Counted from the first letter of the stretch, positions 43,234 to 52,376 are shown. The stretch is 52,513 bases of DNA from Sulfurimonas sp. SAG-AH-194-L11 (GCF_029215995.1 NZ_JAEMVB010000013.1:1-52513), one strand, 5' to 3'. Notes: generated by a model from the letters alone, not told the origin. Program-made: numbers and translations.

Positions 43234-44378
43234 TGCAAGAACTTGAACTGAAAAATCTGTATGATGATTTTCGTGATGGTGAGACTATAAAAGCTTATGC
43301 ACGAATTATCGCAGAAGATGCAAAAAAATTAGAAAAACCTATAAATATCATGGAAGTTTGTGGTGGTCATACCCATACAATAATGAAGTTTGGACTGCCT
43401 CAACTTCTTCCTAAAAATGTAAACTTCATTCATGGACCGGGATGTCCAGTATGTATCATGCCAAAAGAACGTATTGATCATGCATATGTACTCTCGATGC
43501 AAGACAATGTAATACTTGTAACCTTAGGAGACATGATAAAAGTTCCAGGATCTAATGGAAGTCTTCAAGATGCTAGAGCAAAAGGTGCTGATGTGCGTTT
43601 TGTTTACTCTCCTATGGAGTGTATTAAAATAGCACAAGATAACCTTGATAAAACAGTTATCTTCTTTGCTATAGGCTTTGAGACCACTACCCCAATGACT
43701 GCTGTACTAGTGCAACAGGTAATTAAGTTAAAGGTGCCAAATATTCTTTTTCATATAAATCATGTTACCGTTCCTGAAGTTATGGTTGAGCTTATAGATA
43801 GCCGTGATATTCATGTTGACTCTTATAACAATGAAATAGATGCTTTTTTAGGGCCAAGTCATGTAAGTGTGATAGCTGGTTCAAAGATATATGATAAGTT
43901 TCCAAAAGATTATGGTCGTCCTGTTGTTGTAACAGGGTTTGAACCTGTTGACGCTATGCAAGGCATCAGTATGATAGTCAAGCAGTTCGTTGAAAAACGA
44001 TGTGAACTTGAAATCCAATACAAACGTGTTGTAAATCATGATGGAAACCTCAAAGCACAAGAGCTAATCAATACTTACTTTGAAAAGATGAGTCTTTTCA
44101 GATGGAGAGGTCTTGGTAATGTTCCTGATAGTGGACTAAAGCTTAAAGATGAGTATGCACAATATGATGCAGAAAAAGTATATAAAAGTGTGCTACCAAT
44201 CGCTGAAATAGAAGACCATAAACTCTGTATTTGTGGTGATATTTTACGTGGAATGGCTAAACCTCAAGAGTGTACTATTTTTGGGACAGCCTGTAATCCT
44301 ACAACTCCTATTGGCTCATGTATGGTTAGTAGTGAGGGTGCTTGTGCTGCTTACTATAAATATGGAAATTTAATATGA
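43233..44378 (+). CDS. hypD: Hydrogenase Fe-ligand scaffold HypD
   Basis: A 381-residue [4Fe-4S] protein on which the Fe(CN)2CO group is built. Motifs: MEVCGGHTHTIMKFGL (catalytic CGGHTH), FIHGPGCPVCIMP (CPVC), FFAIGFETTTP, and the C-terminal cluster region with CICGDILRG, ECTIFGTACNPTTPIGSCMV. Operon member between hypC and hypE with a 4-base overlap to hypE. Confidence 0.97.
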   Translation: MQELELKNLYDDFRDGETIKAYARIIAEDAKKLEKPINIMEVCGGHTHTIMKFGLPQLLPKNVNFIHGPGCPVCIMPKERIDHAYVLSMQDNVILVTLGDMIKVPGSNGSLQDARAKGADVRFVYSPMECIKIAQDNLDKTVIFFAIGFETTTPMTAVLVQQVIKLKVPNILFHINHVTVPEVMVELIDSRDIHVDSYNNEIDAFLGPSHVSVIAGSKIYDKFPKDYGRPVVVTGFEPVDAMQGISMIVKQFVEKRCELEIQYKRVVNHDGNLKAQELINTYFEKMSLFRWRGLGNVPDSGLKLKDEYAQYDAEKVYKSVLPIAEIEDHKLCICGDILRGMAKPQECTIFGTACNPTTPIGSCMVSSEGACAAYYKYGNLI

Positions 44379-45367
44379 CCAAAACGATCACGATAGCCCA
44401 TGGAAATGGTGGAGAAGAGAATAACGAGCTAATTAAAAAAGTATTTTATAAGCATTTTGAAAATGACATTTTAGCAAAAAGTGAAGATGCTGCCGTTATC
44501 GAAGATGGAAAGCTCGCGTTTACTACTGACTCCTTTACTGTGAGTCCTCTCTTCTTCTCTGGTGGAGATATAGGTAAACTTGCAGTATGTGGTACATGTA
44601 ACGACCTTGCTATGATGGGAGCAAAACCTAAGTATCTAACTTGCTCAGTTATTATAGAAGAAGGCTTTCCTACTCGTGACTTAGAAAAAATAGTCAAGTC
44701 TATGAAAAAAGAACTTGATATAAATGGTGCTATTGTTGTGAGTGGAGATACAAAAGTAGTTCCACGGGGAAGTGTAGATAAATTATTTATAAACACTACT
44801 GGAATTGGCGAAATAGAGTATAAAGGTCTTTCTGCTTCTCATTTAAAAGATGGAATGAGTGTTTTTGTAAGTCGTGATGTCGGTACTCATGGGGCTACAA
44901 TTTTTGCTGCACGTGAAGGGATTGAGCTTGAGAGTACATTACAAACGGATTGTGCTTCATTATATCCTGAGGTGAAAAAACTGATGGATTCTGGGATTGA
45001 GATTATTGCTCTTCGTGATGCAACACGAGGTGGAGTAAGTGCTGTTTTAAATGAATGGGCAAAGAGTTCAGATGTCTGTATCGAAGTTACAGAAGAGAGT
45101 ATCCCTGTGCAAGAAGAGGTTCGAGGCATTTGTGAAATGTTAGGTTTTGAAGCTGTTGACCTTGCGAATGAGGGAACTTTTGTTTTATGTGTAGCCAAAA
45201 AAGATGAGGAAAAAGCCTTAGAAGTACTCCAGGAGACTCATAAAACAGCTACACTTATAGCTACTGTGAGTGAGCAGTACAAGGGAAAAGTGATATTAAA
45301 CTCTTCTTGGGGAACAAAACGCTTTTTAGACTTACCTACGGGTGAACTACTCCCTCGTATCTGTTAA
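44375..45367 (+). CDS. hypE: Carbamoyl phosphate dehydratase-like HypE
   Basis: A 330-residue AIR synthase-like ATPase that dehydrates the thiocarbamate on its C-terminal Cys to thiocyanate, the source of the CN ligands. Typical start HGNGGEENNELIKKVF, TTDSFTVSPLFFSGGDIGKL, MIEEGFPTRDLEKIV-like segment, RDATRGGVSAVLNEWAKSS, and the required ending PRIC with the terminal Cys. It receives carbamoyl from HypF. Confidence 0.97.
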   Translation: MTKTITIAHGNGGEENNELIKKVFYKHFENDILAKSEDAAVIEDGKLAFTTDSFTVSPLFFSGGDIGKLAVCGTCNDLAMMGAKPKYLTCSVIIEEGFPTRDLEKIVKSMKKELDINGAIVVSGDTKVVPRGSVDKLFINTTGIGEIEYKGLSASHLKDGMSVFVSRDVGTHGATIFAAREGIELESTLQTDCASLYPEVKKLMDSGIEIIALRDATRGGVSAVLNEWAKSSDVCIEVTEESIPVQEEVRGICEMLGFEAVDLANEGTFVLCVAKKDEEKALEVLQETHKTATLIATVSEQYKGKVILNSSWGTKRFLDLPTGELLPRIC

Positions 45368-45376
45368 GGAAGATTG

Positions 45377-46996
45377 ATGAAAATACTTCTTTTAGTGACA
45401 GCTTTTAACTCTCAAACGCAGGCTGTCTATACAAAACTAAAAGATTCTCTTCATGAAGTGTCAGTATGCTTTCATAGAGTAGAAGAGCAGACACTTAAAG
45501 AGATAGAAGCATTTGAGCCTGAACTTATACTCTGCCCTTTTTTAAAAAGTTATATATCTTCTCAAATCTATGATGCCTATCCTGTATACATTTTTCATCC
45601 TGGTCCACGAGGAGACAGAGGTCCACACTCTTTAGAGTATGCACTACAAAGTCATACAAAAAAGTGGGGACTTGTAGTTCTACGTGCAAATAGTGAACTT
45701 GATGGTGGAGATATTTATGCAGAGGAGAGTTTCTGTGTGAGAGAGACTTATAAAGCATCTCTGTATAGACAAGAAATAGTGAGAGCTTCACTTGATGCAC
45801 TAGACTCTCTGTTTGTAAATATAGAAAAAGAGAACTTTATAGCACAAGAACTAAACCCTACTCATGAGTCTTTAAATGCAGAACAAAGAGGAATAAACTG
45901 GTTGCATGATACTACCCAAGTCATAATAAACAAAATTTATCTGAGCGATTCACTTCCTGGGGTACTTGATGAGATTTTGGGTATATCTTGTTACTTGTTT
46001 GGAGTCCATAAAGAAGATAAACTCAAGGGTAAGCCAAAAGATATTATTGCTAAACGCGATGGTGCTATCTGTATTGGAACTATTGATGGAGCGGTATGGA
46101 TTACATATTTGAAGCCTTTAGGTGGTTTTAAATTACCAGCGACTTATGTTCTTAAAGAAAAACTACAAGGCATTAAAGAAGAAAGAATACCACTTGTTTT
46201 TGATAGAAGTTATGACACATTTTATGAAGTAAGTGTGAAGATGAGAGATAATGTTGGCTATCTTTATTTTAACTTTCATAATGGTGCAATGAGTACAGCA
46301 CAGTGTATACGACTAAAGTATGCCATTGAGTATCTGAAAACTGAGTGTGAGGTACTTGTACTTATGGGTGGTGAGGATTTTTTCTCAAATGGTATCCATC
46401 TTAACATACTCGAAGATAGCCAAAAACAGGGTGAAGATGGTTGGGCAAACATAAATGCGATGAACGATGTGGTAAGTGCCATACTATATGCTGATGAAGT
46501 GCTAACAGTAGCTTCATTTTCTAGTAATGCTGGAGCAGGTGGTGTTTTTATGGGAATCGCTTGTGACTATGTAGTAGGGGAGGAAGGTGTTGTCCTTAAT
46601 CCTCACTATAAAACTTTAGGACTGAGTGGGAGTGAATACCATACATACACTTTACCAAAACGAGTGGGAGAGGAAATATCTCAATCGCTACTCGCTGAGT
46701 GTTTACCAATCTCTGTCACATATGCTTTATCCATTGGAATGCTTGATAAAGTATTTGTCCATAGTGACTATTTAGAATCTCTACATGCATTTGCTGTTTC
46801 AAAATTTAGTGATGAATTTTTATGGGATAAGGAAGAATACTTAGAAGAGAATAGAGCTTTAATAGAAGCTTTAAAAGAGAAAGAACTTGAAGTGATGCAT
46901 CCTGAATTTTGGGATGAAAAGAGTGAGTTTCATGCTCTTCGATATGAATTTGTGTATAAAGTATGTCCAGAATGTACACCTTTAAGACTGAAATAA
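45377..46996 (+). CDS. hypX: HypX, CO-ligand synthesis protein for hydrogenase
   Basis: A protein of about 539 residues with an N-terminal N10-formyl-THF-dependent formyltransferase domain (about 1-250: IFHPGPRGDRGPHSLEYALQ, ANSELDGGDIYAEE) and a C-terminal enoyl-CoA hydratase/isomerase domain (about 270-539: VLMGGEDFFSNGIHLNILED, SNAGAGGVFMGIACDYV, YHTYTLPKRVGE). HypX makes formyl-CoA and converts it to CO, the hydrogenase carbonyl ligand, a pathway associated with growth in air. ATG 45377 is taken over TTG 45374. It sits between hypE and hypA. Confidence 0.93.
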   Translation: MKILLLVTAFNSQTQAVYTKLKDSLHEVSVCFHRVEEQTLKEIEAFEPELILCPFLKSYISSQIYDAYPVYIFHPGPRGDRGPHSLEYALQSHTKKWGLVVLRANSELDGGDIYAEESFCVRETYKASLYRQEIVRASLDALDSLFVNIEKENFIAQELNPTHESLNAEQRGINWLHDTTQVIINKIYLSDSLPGVLDEILGISCYLFGVHKEDKLKGKPKDIIAKRDGAICIGTIDGAVWITYLKPLGGFKLPATYVLKEKLQGIKEERIPLVFDRSYDTFYEVSVKMRDNVGYLYFNFHNGAMSTAQCIRLKYAIEYLKTECEVLVLMGGEDFFSNGIHLNILEDSQKQGEDGWANINAMNDVVSAILYADEVLTVASFSSNAGAGGVFMGIACDYVVGEEGVVLNPHYKTLGLSGSEYHTYTLPKRVGEEISQSLLAECLPISVTYALSIGMLDKVFVHSDYLESLHAFAVSKFSDEFLWDKEEYLEENRALIEALKEKELEVMHPEFWDEKSEFHALRYEFVYKVCPECTPLRLK

Positions 46997-47018
46997 ACCA
47001 AGAAAAAGGATAAAATAT

Positions 47019-47360
47019 ATGCATGAGTATAGTGTTGTACAAGCATTACTGAACCAATGTGAAGAACAAGCTGCGGCAAATGATGCAACAAAAGTAATGA
47101 AGATAATTGTAAAAATTGGTGTGATGTCTGGTGTTGAACCGCATCTTCTTCAAGTTGCGTTTGATACATTTAAAGAAGGAACACTTTGCGATGAAGGAGA
47201 GTTGATTCTCAACTCTCAAAAACTTAAGTTAGAGTGTAAAGAGTGTGGAAATATTTTTGAAGTTGACGAAGTACGTTACTTTTGTATGAAGTGCGAGAGT
47301 CTTAGAGTAAAAGTACTTGATGGGGAAGATATGTACCTCATGAGTTTAGAAATGACATAA
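47019..47360 (+). CDS. hypA: Hydrogenase nickel-chaperone HypA
   Basis: A 113-residue metallochaperone delivering Ni with HypB. Begins MHEYSVVQALLNQCEEQA with His2 and Glu3 of the Ni site, and has a zinc domain CKECGNIFEVDEVRYFCMKC (CXXC-X12-CXXC, about 72-91). Length normal. It follows hypX after 22 bases and is followed by the DUF695/RraB gene after 7 bases. Confidence 0.95.
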   Translation: MHEYSVVQALLNQCEEQAAANDATKVMKIIVKIGVMSGVEPHLLQVAFDTFKEGTLCDEGELILNSQKLKLECKECGNIFEVDEVRYFCMKCESLRVKVLDGEDMYLMSLEMT

Positions 47361-47367
47361 AGGATAA

Positions 47368-48138
47368 ATGATGCAAGAATACTGGGAACTATATATGAAA
47401 AATTTAGAGGGAAAGGCGGCATTAATACAGTTTAATGCGGGTATCTCTCTGGATTTAGAAGATTTAAGTTTTACACATCAAACGGTGGGATATGTAAAGG
47501 TAAAACTAAAAGATGCAAATGAAAAAGCTTTTCTTAGCACAGCAGAGGAAGCTGAGATACTTTTTATGGAAGATAAACTTGAAGCTGCTATGCTTAAGTT
47601 TCGTATTGGAAAGTATGTTGGACGTGTGATTTCTGATGGATATGTAACTTTTTTATATTATCTACAGTTTACATACAACTGGCCTGATTTTCTTGAGTTT
47701 GCACTCAATGAACATGGCTCATATGAAATAACTAATGGACATAGTCATGATCCTGACTGGAATTATTACAAAAAGCTCTTGTACCCAACTCCAAAAGAGT
47801 GGCAAATTATACAAAATCATAAAGTTTGTGATAGTTTAAAAGAGCAAGGAGATAGCTTACAAGTAGAGCGTGCTATCGAGCATAAAGTCTACTTTACAAA
47901 CATAGAAAGTAAGGAAAGACTGAGAGAAGCATTAGAAAAAGAAGGCTTTAAAATAAAAGAAGAAATCAAAAATGAAGATGGAGTTGATGGTTTAGACTTT
48001 TATCGTTTAGATAAACCTTTTTATCATGATATGGATGAAATGACATTAGGCTTGATAGATATGGCAGAGTTGTTTAATGCTCAGTATGATGGATGGGAAA
48101 CGAGTGTAGTTAAGTCGGTAATAAAGCAAGGCCTTTAA
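47368..48138 (+). CDS. DUF695-RraB domain protein at the end of the hyp operon
   Basis: A 256-residue two-domain protein. The first half (about 1-130: WELYMKNLEGKAALIQFNAG and later) resembles DUF695; the second half (about 165-256: HKVYFTNIESKERLREALEK, then LDFYRLDKPFYHDMDEMTLG and AQYDGWETSV) has the RraB-like fold named for inhibitors of RNase E. Campylobacterota do not use classic RNase E, so the target is unclear. It is co-transcribed with hypA (gap 7 bases). Two ATG codons (47368, 47371) are possible starts. Confidence 0.75.
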   Translation: MMQEYWELYMKNLEGKAALIQFNAGISLDLEDLSFTHQTVGYVKVKLKDANEKAFLSTAEEAEILFMEDKLEAAMLKFRIGKYVGRVISDGYVTFLYYLQFTYNWPDFLEFALNEHGSYEITNGHSHDPDWNYYKKLLYPTPKEWQIIQNHKVCDSLKEQGDSLQVERAIEHKVYFTNIESKERLREALEKEGFKIKEEIKNEDGVDGLDFYRLDKPFYHDMDEMTLGLIDMAELFNAQYDGWETSVVKSVIKQGL

Positions 48139-48160
48139 ATCTTAGTTTCAAATATTTTGT

Positions 48161-48247
48161 TTATTTTAATACTGCATATATAACAAAAGCGATAAAGATT
48201 AAAAAAACGATACTTGAGATGTAGCCAAATTTTACTTCTTCTTGCAT
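48161..48247 (-). CDS. 28-aa single-helix membrane peptide
   Basis: A short frame, MQEEVKFGYISSIVFLIFIA continuing FVIYAVLK. The acidic start and a 20-residue hydrophobic helix make it a membrane micro-protein. AGGAAA lies 7 bases before the ATG. The gap to the protease gene upstream on the same strand is only 15 bases, so it is likely in that transcript. Resembles CcoQ/CydX-like small subunits only in general layout. Confidence 0.55.
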   Translation of the reverse strand: MQEEVKFGYISSIVFLIFIAFVIYAVLK

Positions 48248-48262
48248 TCTTATTTCCTCTAG

Positions 48263-48796
48263 TTAAAGCATAACCCCAGAAGGGTCTTTTGCTTTATTCA
48301 TTATATCAAATAATGTTGTGAGTTTGATACATTTTTTTGCAGCTATCCCTTGTTTTTTTAAATATTGTAGCACTACAGAGATATACCCATCAAATGCATC
48401 TATAAGTTCTTGGCTTAGTCCAAACTCAAATGTAACAAGAGCTGGAATAATTCCAATCACAATAGTCTCTGGAATCTCTTTACCTTGAAGTTCCATCATA
48501 TCCATACACTGTAATATTCCTATCTCATGTGCACCACCATTGTTTAAGCCATATCCAGAAATCTTTTTGGCAGGAATAGCATAAATAGAAGCAGGGGTAT
48601 CGTTAAGTTGCAAACAATCTAAAATGACAATGTGCGAATTATCTTCAATCACATTGAGTAAATGTATTCCCTCAACGCCACCATTAATAATTTCTACTTC
48701 TTGCGAAAAAGTATAATTCTCGTGAAGATATGTAGCGGCATAAACACCTAAGCCATCATCTTTTTGTAAAATATTTCCTATACCGATAATTAGCAT
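48263..48796 (-). CDS. Second hydrogenase maturation protease
   Basis: A 177-residue HupD/HyaD-family endopeptidase (IIGIGNILQKDDGLGVYAAT at the start with the metal-binding acidic residue, then IVILDCLQLNDTPA and GGAHEIGILQCMDMMEL with the His). All three expected ligands look present. As HydD already serves HydB and the group-2-like large subunit has no peptide to cut, its substrate may be a hydrogenase elsewhere in the genome, or it backs up HydD. It has a TATAAT-like promoter on the minus strand and no TGAATA operator. Confidence 0.88.
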   Translation of the reverse strand: MLIIGIGNILQKDDGLGVYAATYLHENYTFSQEVEIINGGVEGIHLLNVIEDNSHIVILDCLQLNDTPASIYAIPAKKISGYGLNNGGAHEIGILQCMDMMELQGKEIPETIVIGIIPALVTFEFGLSQELIDAFDGYISVVLQYLKKQGIAAKKCIKLTTLFDIMNKAKDPSGVML

Positions 48797-48926
48797 TAAT
48801 ATCCATTTTTTGTTAAATTAATTTAAAATATTATAGCATAGCTTTTAGAATTAGTATTAAAATATTTGAGTGGATTTTTAATTGTGATGGATAAAAGTAC
48901 TCCCAAAAATGGGAGTGGATGAAAAC

Positions 48927-49190
48927 CTATTTAAGGTTTTCGAATGGAGCTACTACAACTTGTTTACGAGTTACAGTATATGGTACTAGTGCAGCTGCAC
49001 GAGCACGTTTGATTACGATACTTATCATATCTTGGTGGCGTTTACAGTTACCTGTTAAACGTCTAGGCATAATTTTGTATCTCTCTGAAAGTGAGAAACG
49101 TAATGCGCCTGCATCTTTATAATCCATGAAGTCAACTTTAGCTTCACAGTATTTACAATATCTTTTTTTATATTTTCTTTTTTCTGCCAT
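48927..49190 (-). CDS. rpsR: 30S ribosomal protein S18
   Basis: An 87-residue basic protein; [40 protein letters not shown] and LVPYTV are the S18 landmarks. Here the N-terminus has two Cys (KYCKYCEAK), the zinc-type form. It is the last gene of rpsF-ssb-rpsR on the minus strand, the standard order. Confidence 0.98.
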   Translation of the reverse strand: MAEKRKYKKRYCKYCEAKVDFMDYKDAGALRFSLSERYKIMPRRLTGNCKRHQDMISIVIKRARAAALVPYTVTRKQVVVAPFENLK

Positions 49191-49214
49191 GGTATTTCCT
49201 TTATATGTTATCTA

Positions 49215-49796
49215 TTAAAATGGAATTTCATCTTCGTTAATATCGTAAGATGGTACAGTGTCTGGACTAGGCATTTGACGACTTTGCTGCTGAGCTGCTT
49301 GGTTATTGTTATAACTTTGCTGCTGAACTGGTTTTTGGTACGACTGCTGTTGCTGCTGAGGCTTTTGGTAACTTTGACCTTGGCCTTGCGCTGGAGCATT
49401 GTATCCACCACCTTGATTAGCATCTTCCGCAGGAGCACCTGAAGGAGCATTATAACTGCTACCTTGGTTTTCCCCTTTAGAATCAAGCATTTGCATAGTC
49501 TCTGCAATTACAGAGTGCTTAGAACGTTTCTGTCCATTTTGGTCTACCCATTGCTCAAAATTTAATCTACCTTCAACAAGTATTTTACTACCTTTACGAA
49601 GATACTGATTAGCAATTTCACCGCTTCTACCAAAAAATGTAACATCTACAAAACAAACTTCTTCTTTCTTCTCACCATTACTAGTGAATTTTCTAGAAGT
49701 TGCAATAGCAGTTTTTGCTATAGCCGTTCCGCTTTGAGAATATCTAAGTTCGATATCGCGTGTAAGATTACCAACTAAAATTAGTTTATTGAACAT
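49215..49796 (-). CDS. ssb: Single-stranded DNA-binding protein
   Basis: A 193-residue SSB: OB-fold in about 1-110 (FNKLILVGNLTRDIELRYSQ, FVDVTFFGRSGEIANQYLRK, LVEGRLNFEQWVDQNGQKRS), a disordered Gln/Pro-rich linker (about 115-180, many PQQQQ and QSY repeats) and the acidic tip EDEIPF that recruits partner proteins. Between rpsF and rpsR, as in most bacteria. Confidence 0.98.
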   Translation of the reverse strand: MFNKLILVGNLTRDIELRYSQSGTAIAKTAIATSRKFTSNGEKKEEVCFVDVTFFGRSGEIANQYLRKGSKILVEGRLNFEQWVDQNGQKRSKHSVIAETMQMLDSKGENQGSSYNAPSGAPAEDANQGGGYNAPAQGQGQSYQKPQQQQQSYQKPVQQQSYNNNQAAQQQSRQMPSPDTVPSYDINEDEIPF

Positions 49797-49833
49797 GTGC
49801 TTTCCTTCAATTTTCTACTCTTAAAAGAGTATA

Positions 49834-50322
49834 TTACTCAGCTGCTGCTTCAGGAGCTTTTTCAGCTACTGCTTCTACTGCTGGTGCTTCAGTTGGAGCT
49901 TCTTCTACTGCTGGAGTTTCAACTACTGGAGTTTCAACTACTGGAGTTTCAACTACTGGAGTTTCAACTTTAGCTGGAGCTTCTGCCGCTTTTTTAGCTT
50001 TTTCAACCATACCGTTAAATGCAGCTATTTCACGATTTGTATCGTATTTAATAGTTACAAAACGAAGTAAATCTTCGTTAATACGGAAACGTCTTTCAAT
50101 TTCAGTAATTGCAGATGGAGCAATTGATGAATAGATAACATGGTAGTAACCACGTTCGTTTTTTTCGATAGGATAAGCTAATTTTCTCATTCCCATTGGA
50201 CTTGTAGCAGCGATTTCGCCACCGTTAGAAGTAATAACTTCTTCGATTGCTTTAACACTTGCTTGAATTTCTTCTGCTGTTAATGTAGGTTTTACGATTA
50301 CTAAGTTTTCGTAGTTTCTCAT
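49834..50322 (-). CDS. rpsF: 30S ribosomal protein S6 with a repetitive C-terminal tail
   Basis: A 162-residue protein. Residues 1-95 are standard S6 (MRNYENLVIVKPTLTAEEIQ, ATSPMGMRKLAYPIEKNERG, RRFRINEDLLRFVTIKYD). Residues about 105-162 are an acidic, low-complexity tail rich in Val, Glu, Pro and Ala with a VETPV repeat, about four copies. The tail makes this S6 much longer than the usual 95-135 residues. Divergent upstream region carries a possible autoregulatory leader. Confidence 0.97.
   Translation of the reverse strand: MRNYENLVIVKPTLTAEEIQASVKAIEEVITSNGGEIAATSPMGMRKLAYPIEKNERGYYHVIYSSIAPSAITEIERRFRINEDLLRFVTIKYDTNREIAAFNGMVEKAKKAAEAPAKVETPVVETPVVETPVVETPAVEEAPTEAPAVEAVAEKAPEAAAE
49906..49965. 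repeat. 15-bp tandem repeat in rpsF
   Basis: AACTACTGGAGTTTC occurs three times without change at 49921-49965 and once with two mismatches at 49906-49920. Read on the minus strand it encodes the pentapeptide repeat VETPV in the S6 tail. Copy number could vary by slippage. Confidence 0.85.
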
Positions 50323-50324
50323 AG

Positions 50325-50390
50325 AATATGATCTCCTCTTGGTATTTGCCGTTATGGCGTATGTTTCCCCCTCGGATTAAAGCACAATTG
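50325..50390 (-). promoter_or_regulatory. Possible S6:S18 leader (autoregulatory 5' region of rpsF)
   Basis: The rpsF 5' region (minus strand) is unusually GC-rich for this genome and includes CCGAGGGGG and the small hairpin GCCATAACGGC, just before the AGAGGAG ribosome site. Leaders binding the S6:S18 complex contain a conserved CCG; the resemblance is loose and unverified. Confidence 0.3.
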
Positions 50391-50573
50391 CTCTGATATA
50401 TAATATCTAGAAATTAAGACATTACAAAGAGAAAGGAACCGGAATTATACATAAATATGGCTTAAAGGGTTATTATTAAATAAACTAATATTCTATGGCA
50501 ATTTGCAATAAAAATTACATATTAATACTTAAGAGGGTATAGTTTCATAAAACAAGATAGAGAATAGATATAA

Positions 50574-51588
50574 ATGCCTAAACGAAAAAAAAAGTAAAAA
50601 AAAACAAACCAATAACAGACTCCTAAGCTACTTAGCATGGTTCTTAGCCATCTTAGCACTGCTTCTTAGTGCACTTTTAGCGGGATACTATATAGGGTTT
50701 TCTGATGGAAAAAAGAAAACAGAAAAAATATATAGTGAAAAAAACAAGCAACAAAAGGCACTCTTAAAAAAGTTGGAAAATAGTCTTAGTAAAAAGCCGG
50801 TTCCTCTGAGTGTAAGTAAGAGACTTAAAAATGTCCTTAAAAAAGAGACTAAGAGTAAACAATATGTTTCAGCCTCACATGAGATTGATGGAAGTTCTTT
50901 AGCAAGTGTACCAAAGATGGCTAAGCGAAAAAAAGTGATACCTTCTTATAAGGCACGTCTTGCAATTATAATAGATGATGTGGGAACAAAAGCTCAAGTA
51001 AATGCGATAAAAAGTTTAAGACTACCTTTAACTATGTCATTTTTACCGCCAAGTAAGGCTCGTCCAAATACAGCAAAACTTGCAAAACTTGAAACCCTGT
51101 ATATGGTTCACTTACCTATGGAAGCACAGAATTGGAGTGCAGAAGAACCAAATACACTTAGAATTCATGATAGACAAAAGGTAATTTCTGCAAGAATAAA
51201 AGAGATAAAAGAGCTTTTCCCAAAAGTGGAGTATATCAATAATCATACGGGAAGTAAATTTACTTCAAGCGAAGTAGCTATGAATAGACTTATATTTGCA
51301 CTTAACGCGAATAATATTCATTTTATTGACAGTAGGACTACTGCACAAACTAAAGCCCCTAAGGTGCTCAAAAACTTTGGACTTCCATATGTCGCACGCG
51401 ATGTTTTCTTAGACCATCATATGGATAAAGCTTATGTTTTAGAGCAGATTAAAAAGGCGATAAAAGTAGCAAAAAGTCATGGAACAGCTATAGCAATAGG
51501 ACACCCTCATAAAAATACTCTTCAAGCTCTGTATGAGTCTAAAGAGTTACTAAAAGATGTGGAGTTAGTCTATATTAATAGACTTTAA
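50574..51588 (+). pseudogene. YibQ/DUF610 polysaccharide deacetylase-like gene with a poly-A frameshift near its start
   Basis: The start ATG 50574 gives MPKRKKK then stops at TAA 50595. From the A9 run (50585-50593) one A too many separates it from the frame that encodes a membrane helix (LAWFLAILALLLSALLAGYY) and the rest. The body (about residues 90-330) is the DUF610/YibQ family: AIIIDDVGTKAQV, VHLPMEAQNW, INNHTGSKFTSSE, FIDSRTTAQTKAP, DVFLDHHMD and IAIGHPHK. A TTG at 50773 could start only the soluble part. Transcriptional slippage in the A-run could restore the full product, so it may not be a true pseudogene. Confidence 0.78.
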
Positions 51589-51593
51589 TTTCT

Positions 51594-52376
51594 ATGATAC
51601 AAACAGCGACTTTTCATATATCAGAACTAGAGTCTATGAAGAAGTATCCAGAGAATCTTTTTTTTATAGGCAAAGAAGAGTTGTTAGAAAAGAAAAAAAT
51701 ATCTATAATCGGAAGTCGTAAACCTAATCTGTATGCACGAGACAAAACCTATGAGTTAGCTAAAAAACTCTCAAGCCGAGGAGTTTGTATTGTAAGTGGT
51801 GGGGCTATAGGTATAGATGCAATCGCACATAAGTCAGCAGGCACAGATAATACTATAATGGTAGCAGCCACTGGACTAGATAAAAGATACCCCGCTATAA
51901 ATAAAAACATAATAGCTGATATAGAAACTGAGGGTTTAGTCCTGAGTCAGTTTGAAGAGGGCTCCCCCTCAACACGCTACAACTTTGTACTGAGAAATGA
52001 GTTAGTAGTTGCACTTGGTGAGGTACTTATAGTCACATATGCTGATCTAAACTCTGGAAGTATGAGAAGTGTTGAGTATGCACTTAAAATGGGAAAAGAG
52101 ATATATGTTCTTGCACATAGGATAGGGGAGAGCGAGGCGACTAATAAACTCCTGAAAGAGGGAAAAGCAAAAGCTATCTATGACATAGATAGTTTTATAA
52201 ATGAGTTTGTAGGTAAAGAAGTTATAGGGACAACAAAAAGTGATGCGTTTTTAGAGTTTTGTAAATTGAGCCCATCTTATGATGAGGCTTTAGCAAAATA
52301 TCCTTCTCGTGTTTTTGAAGCTGAACTGAGTGGGCAGATAGAAATTAAGAATGGATTGTGTAAACTTTTGTACTAG
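51594..52376 (+). CDS. dprA: DNA-processing protein DprA
   Basis: A 260-residue Rossmann-fold protein loading RecA on incoming single-stranded DNA. Motifs: [74 protein letters not shown] and [12 protein letters not shown]. This is the short Campylobacterota form without a C-terminal winged helix of full size. Ends in TAG sharing a CTAG tetranucleotide with the converging queA stop. Confidence 0.93.
   Translation: MIQTATFHISELESMKKYPENLFFIGKEELLEKKKISIIGSRKPNLYARDKTYELAKKLSSRGVCIVSGGAIGIDAIAHKSAGTDNTIMVAATGLDKRYPAINKNIIADIETEGLVLSQFEEGSPSTRYNFVLRNELVVALGEVLIVTYADLNSGSMRSVEYALKMGKEIYVLAHRIGESEATNKLLKEGKAKAIYDIDSFINEFVGKEVIGTTKSDAFLEFCKLSPSYDEALAKYPSRVFEAELSGQIEIKNGLCKLLY

Noticed and set aside
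49215..49500. Glutamine-rich repeats in ssb as a CRISPR-like or functional DNA repeat
   Set aside because: They are irregular CAG/CAA codon runs of the normal disordered SSB linker.
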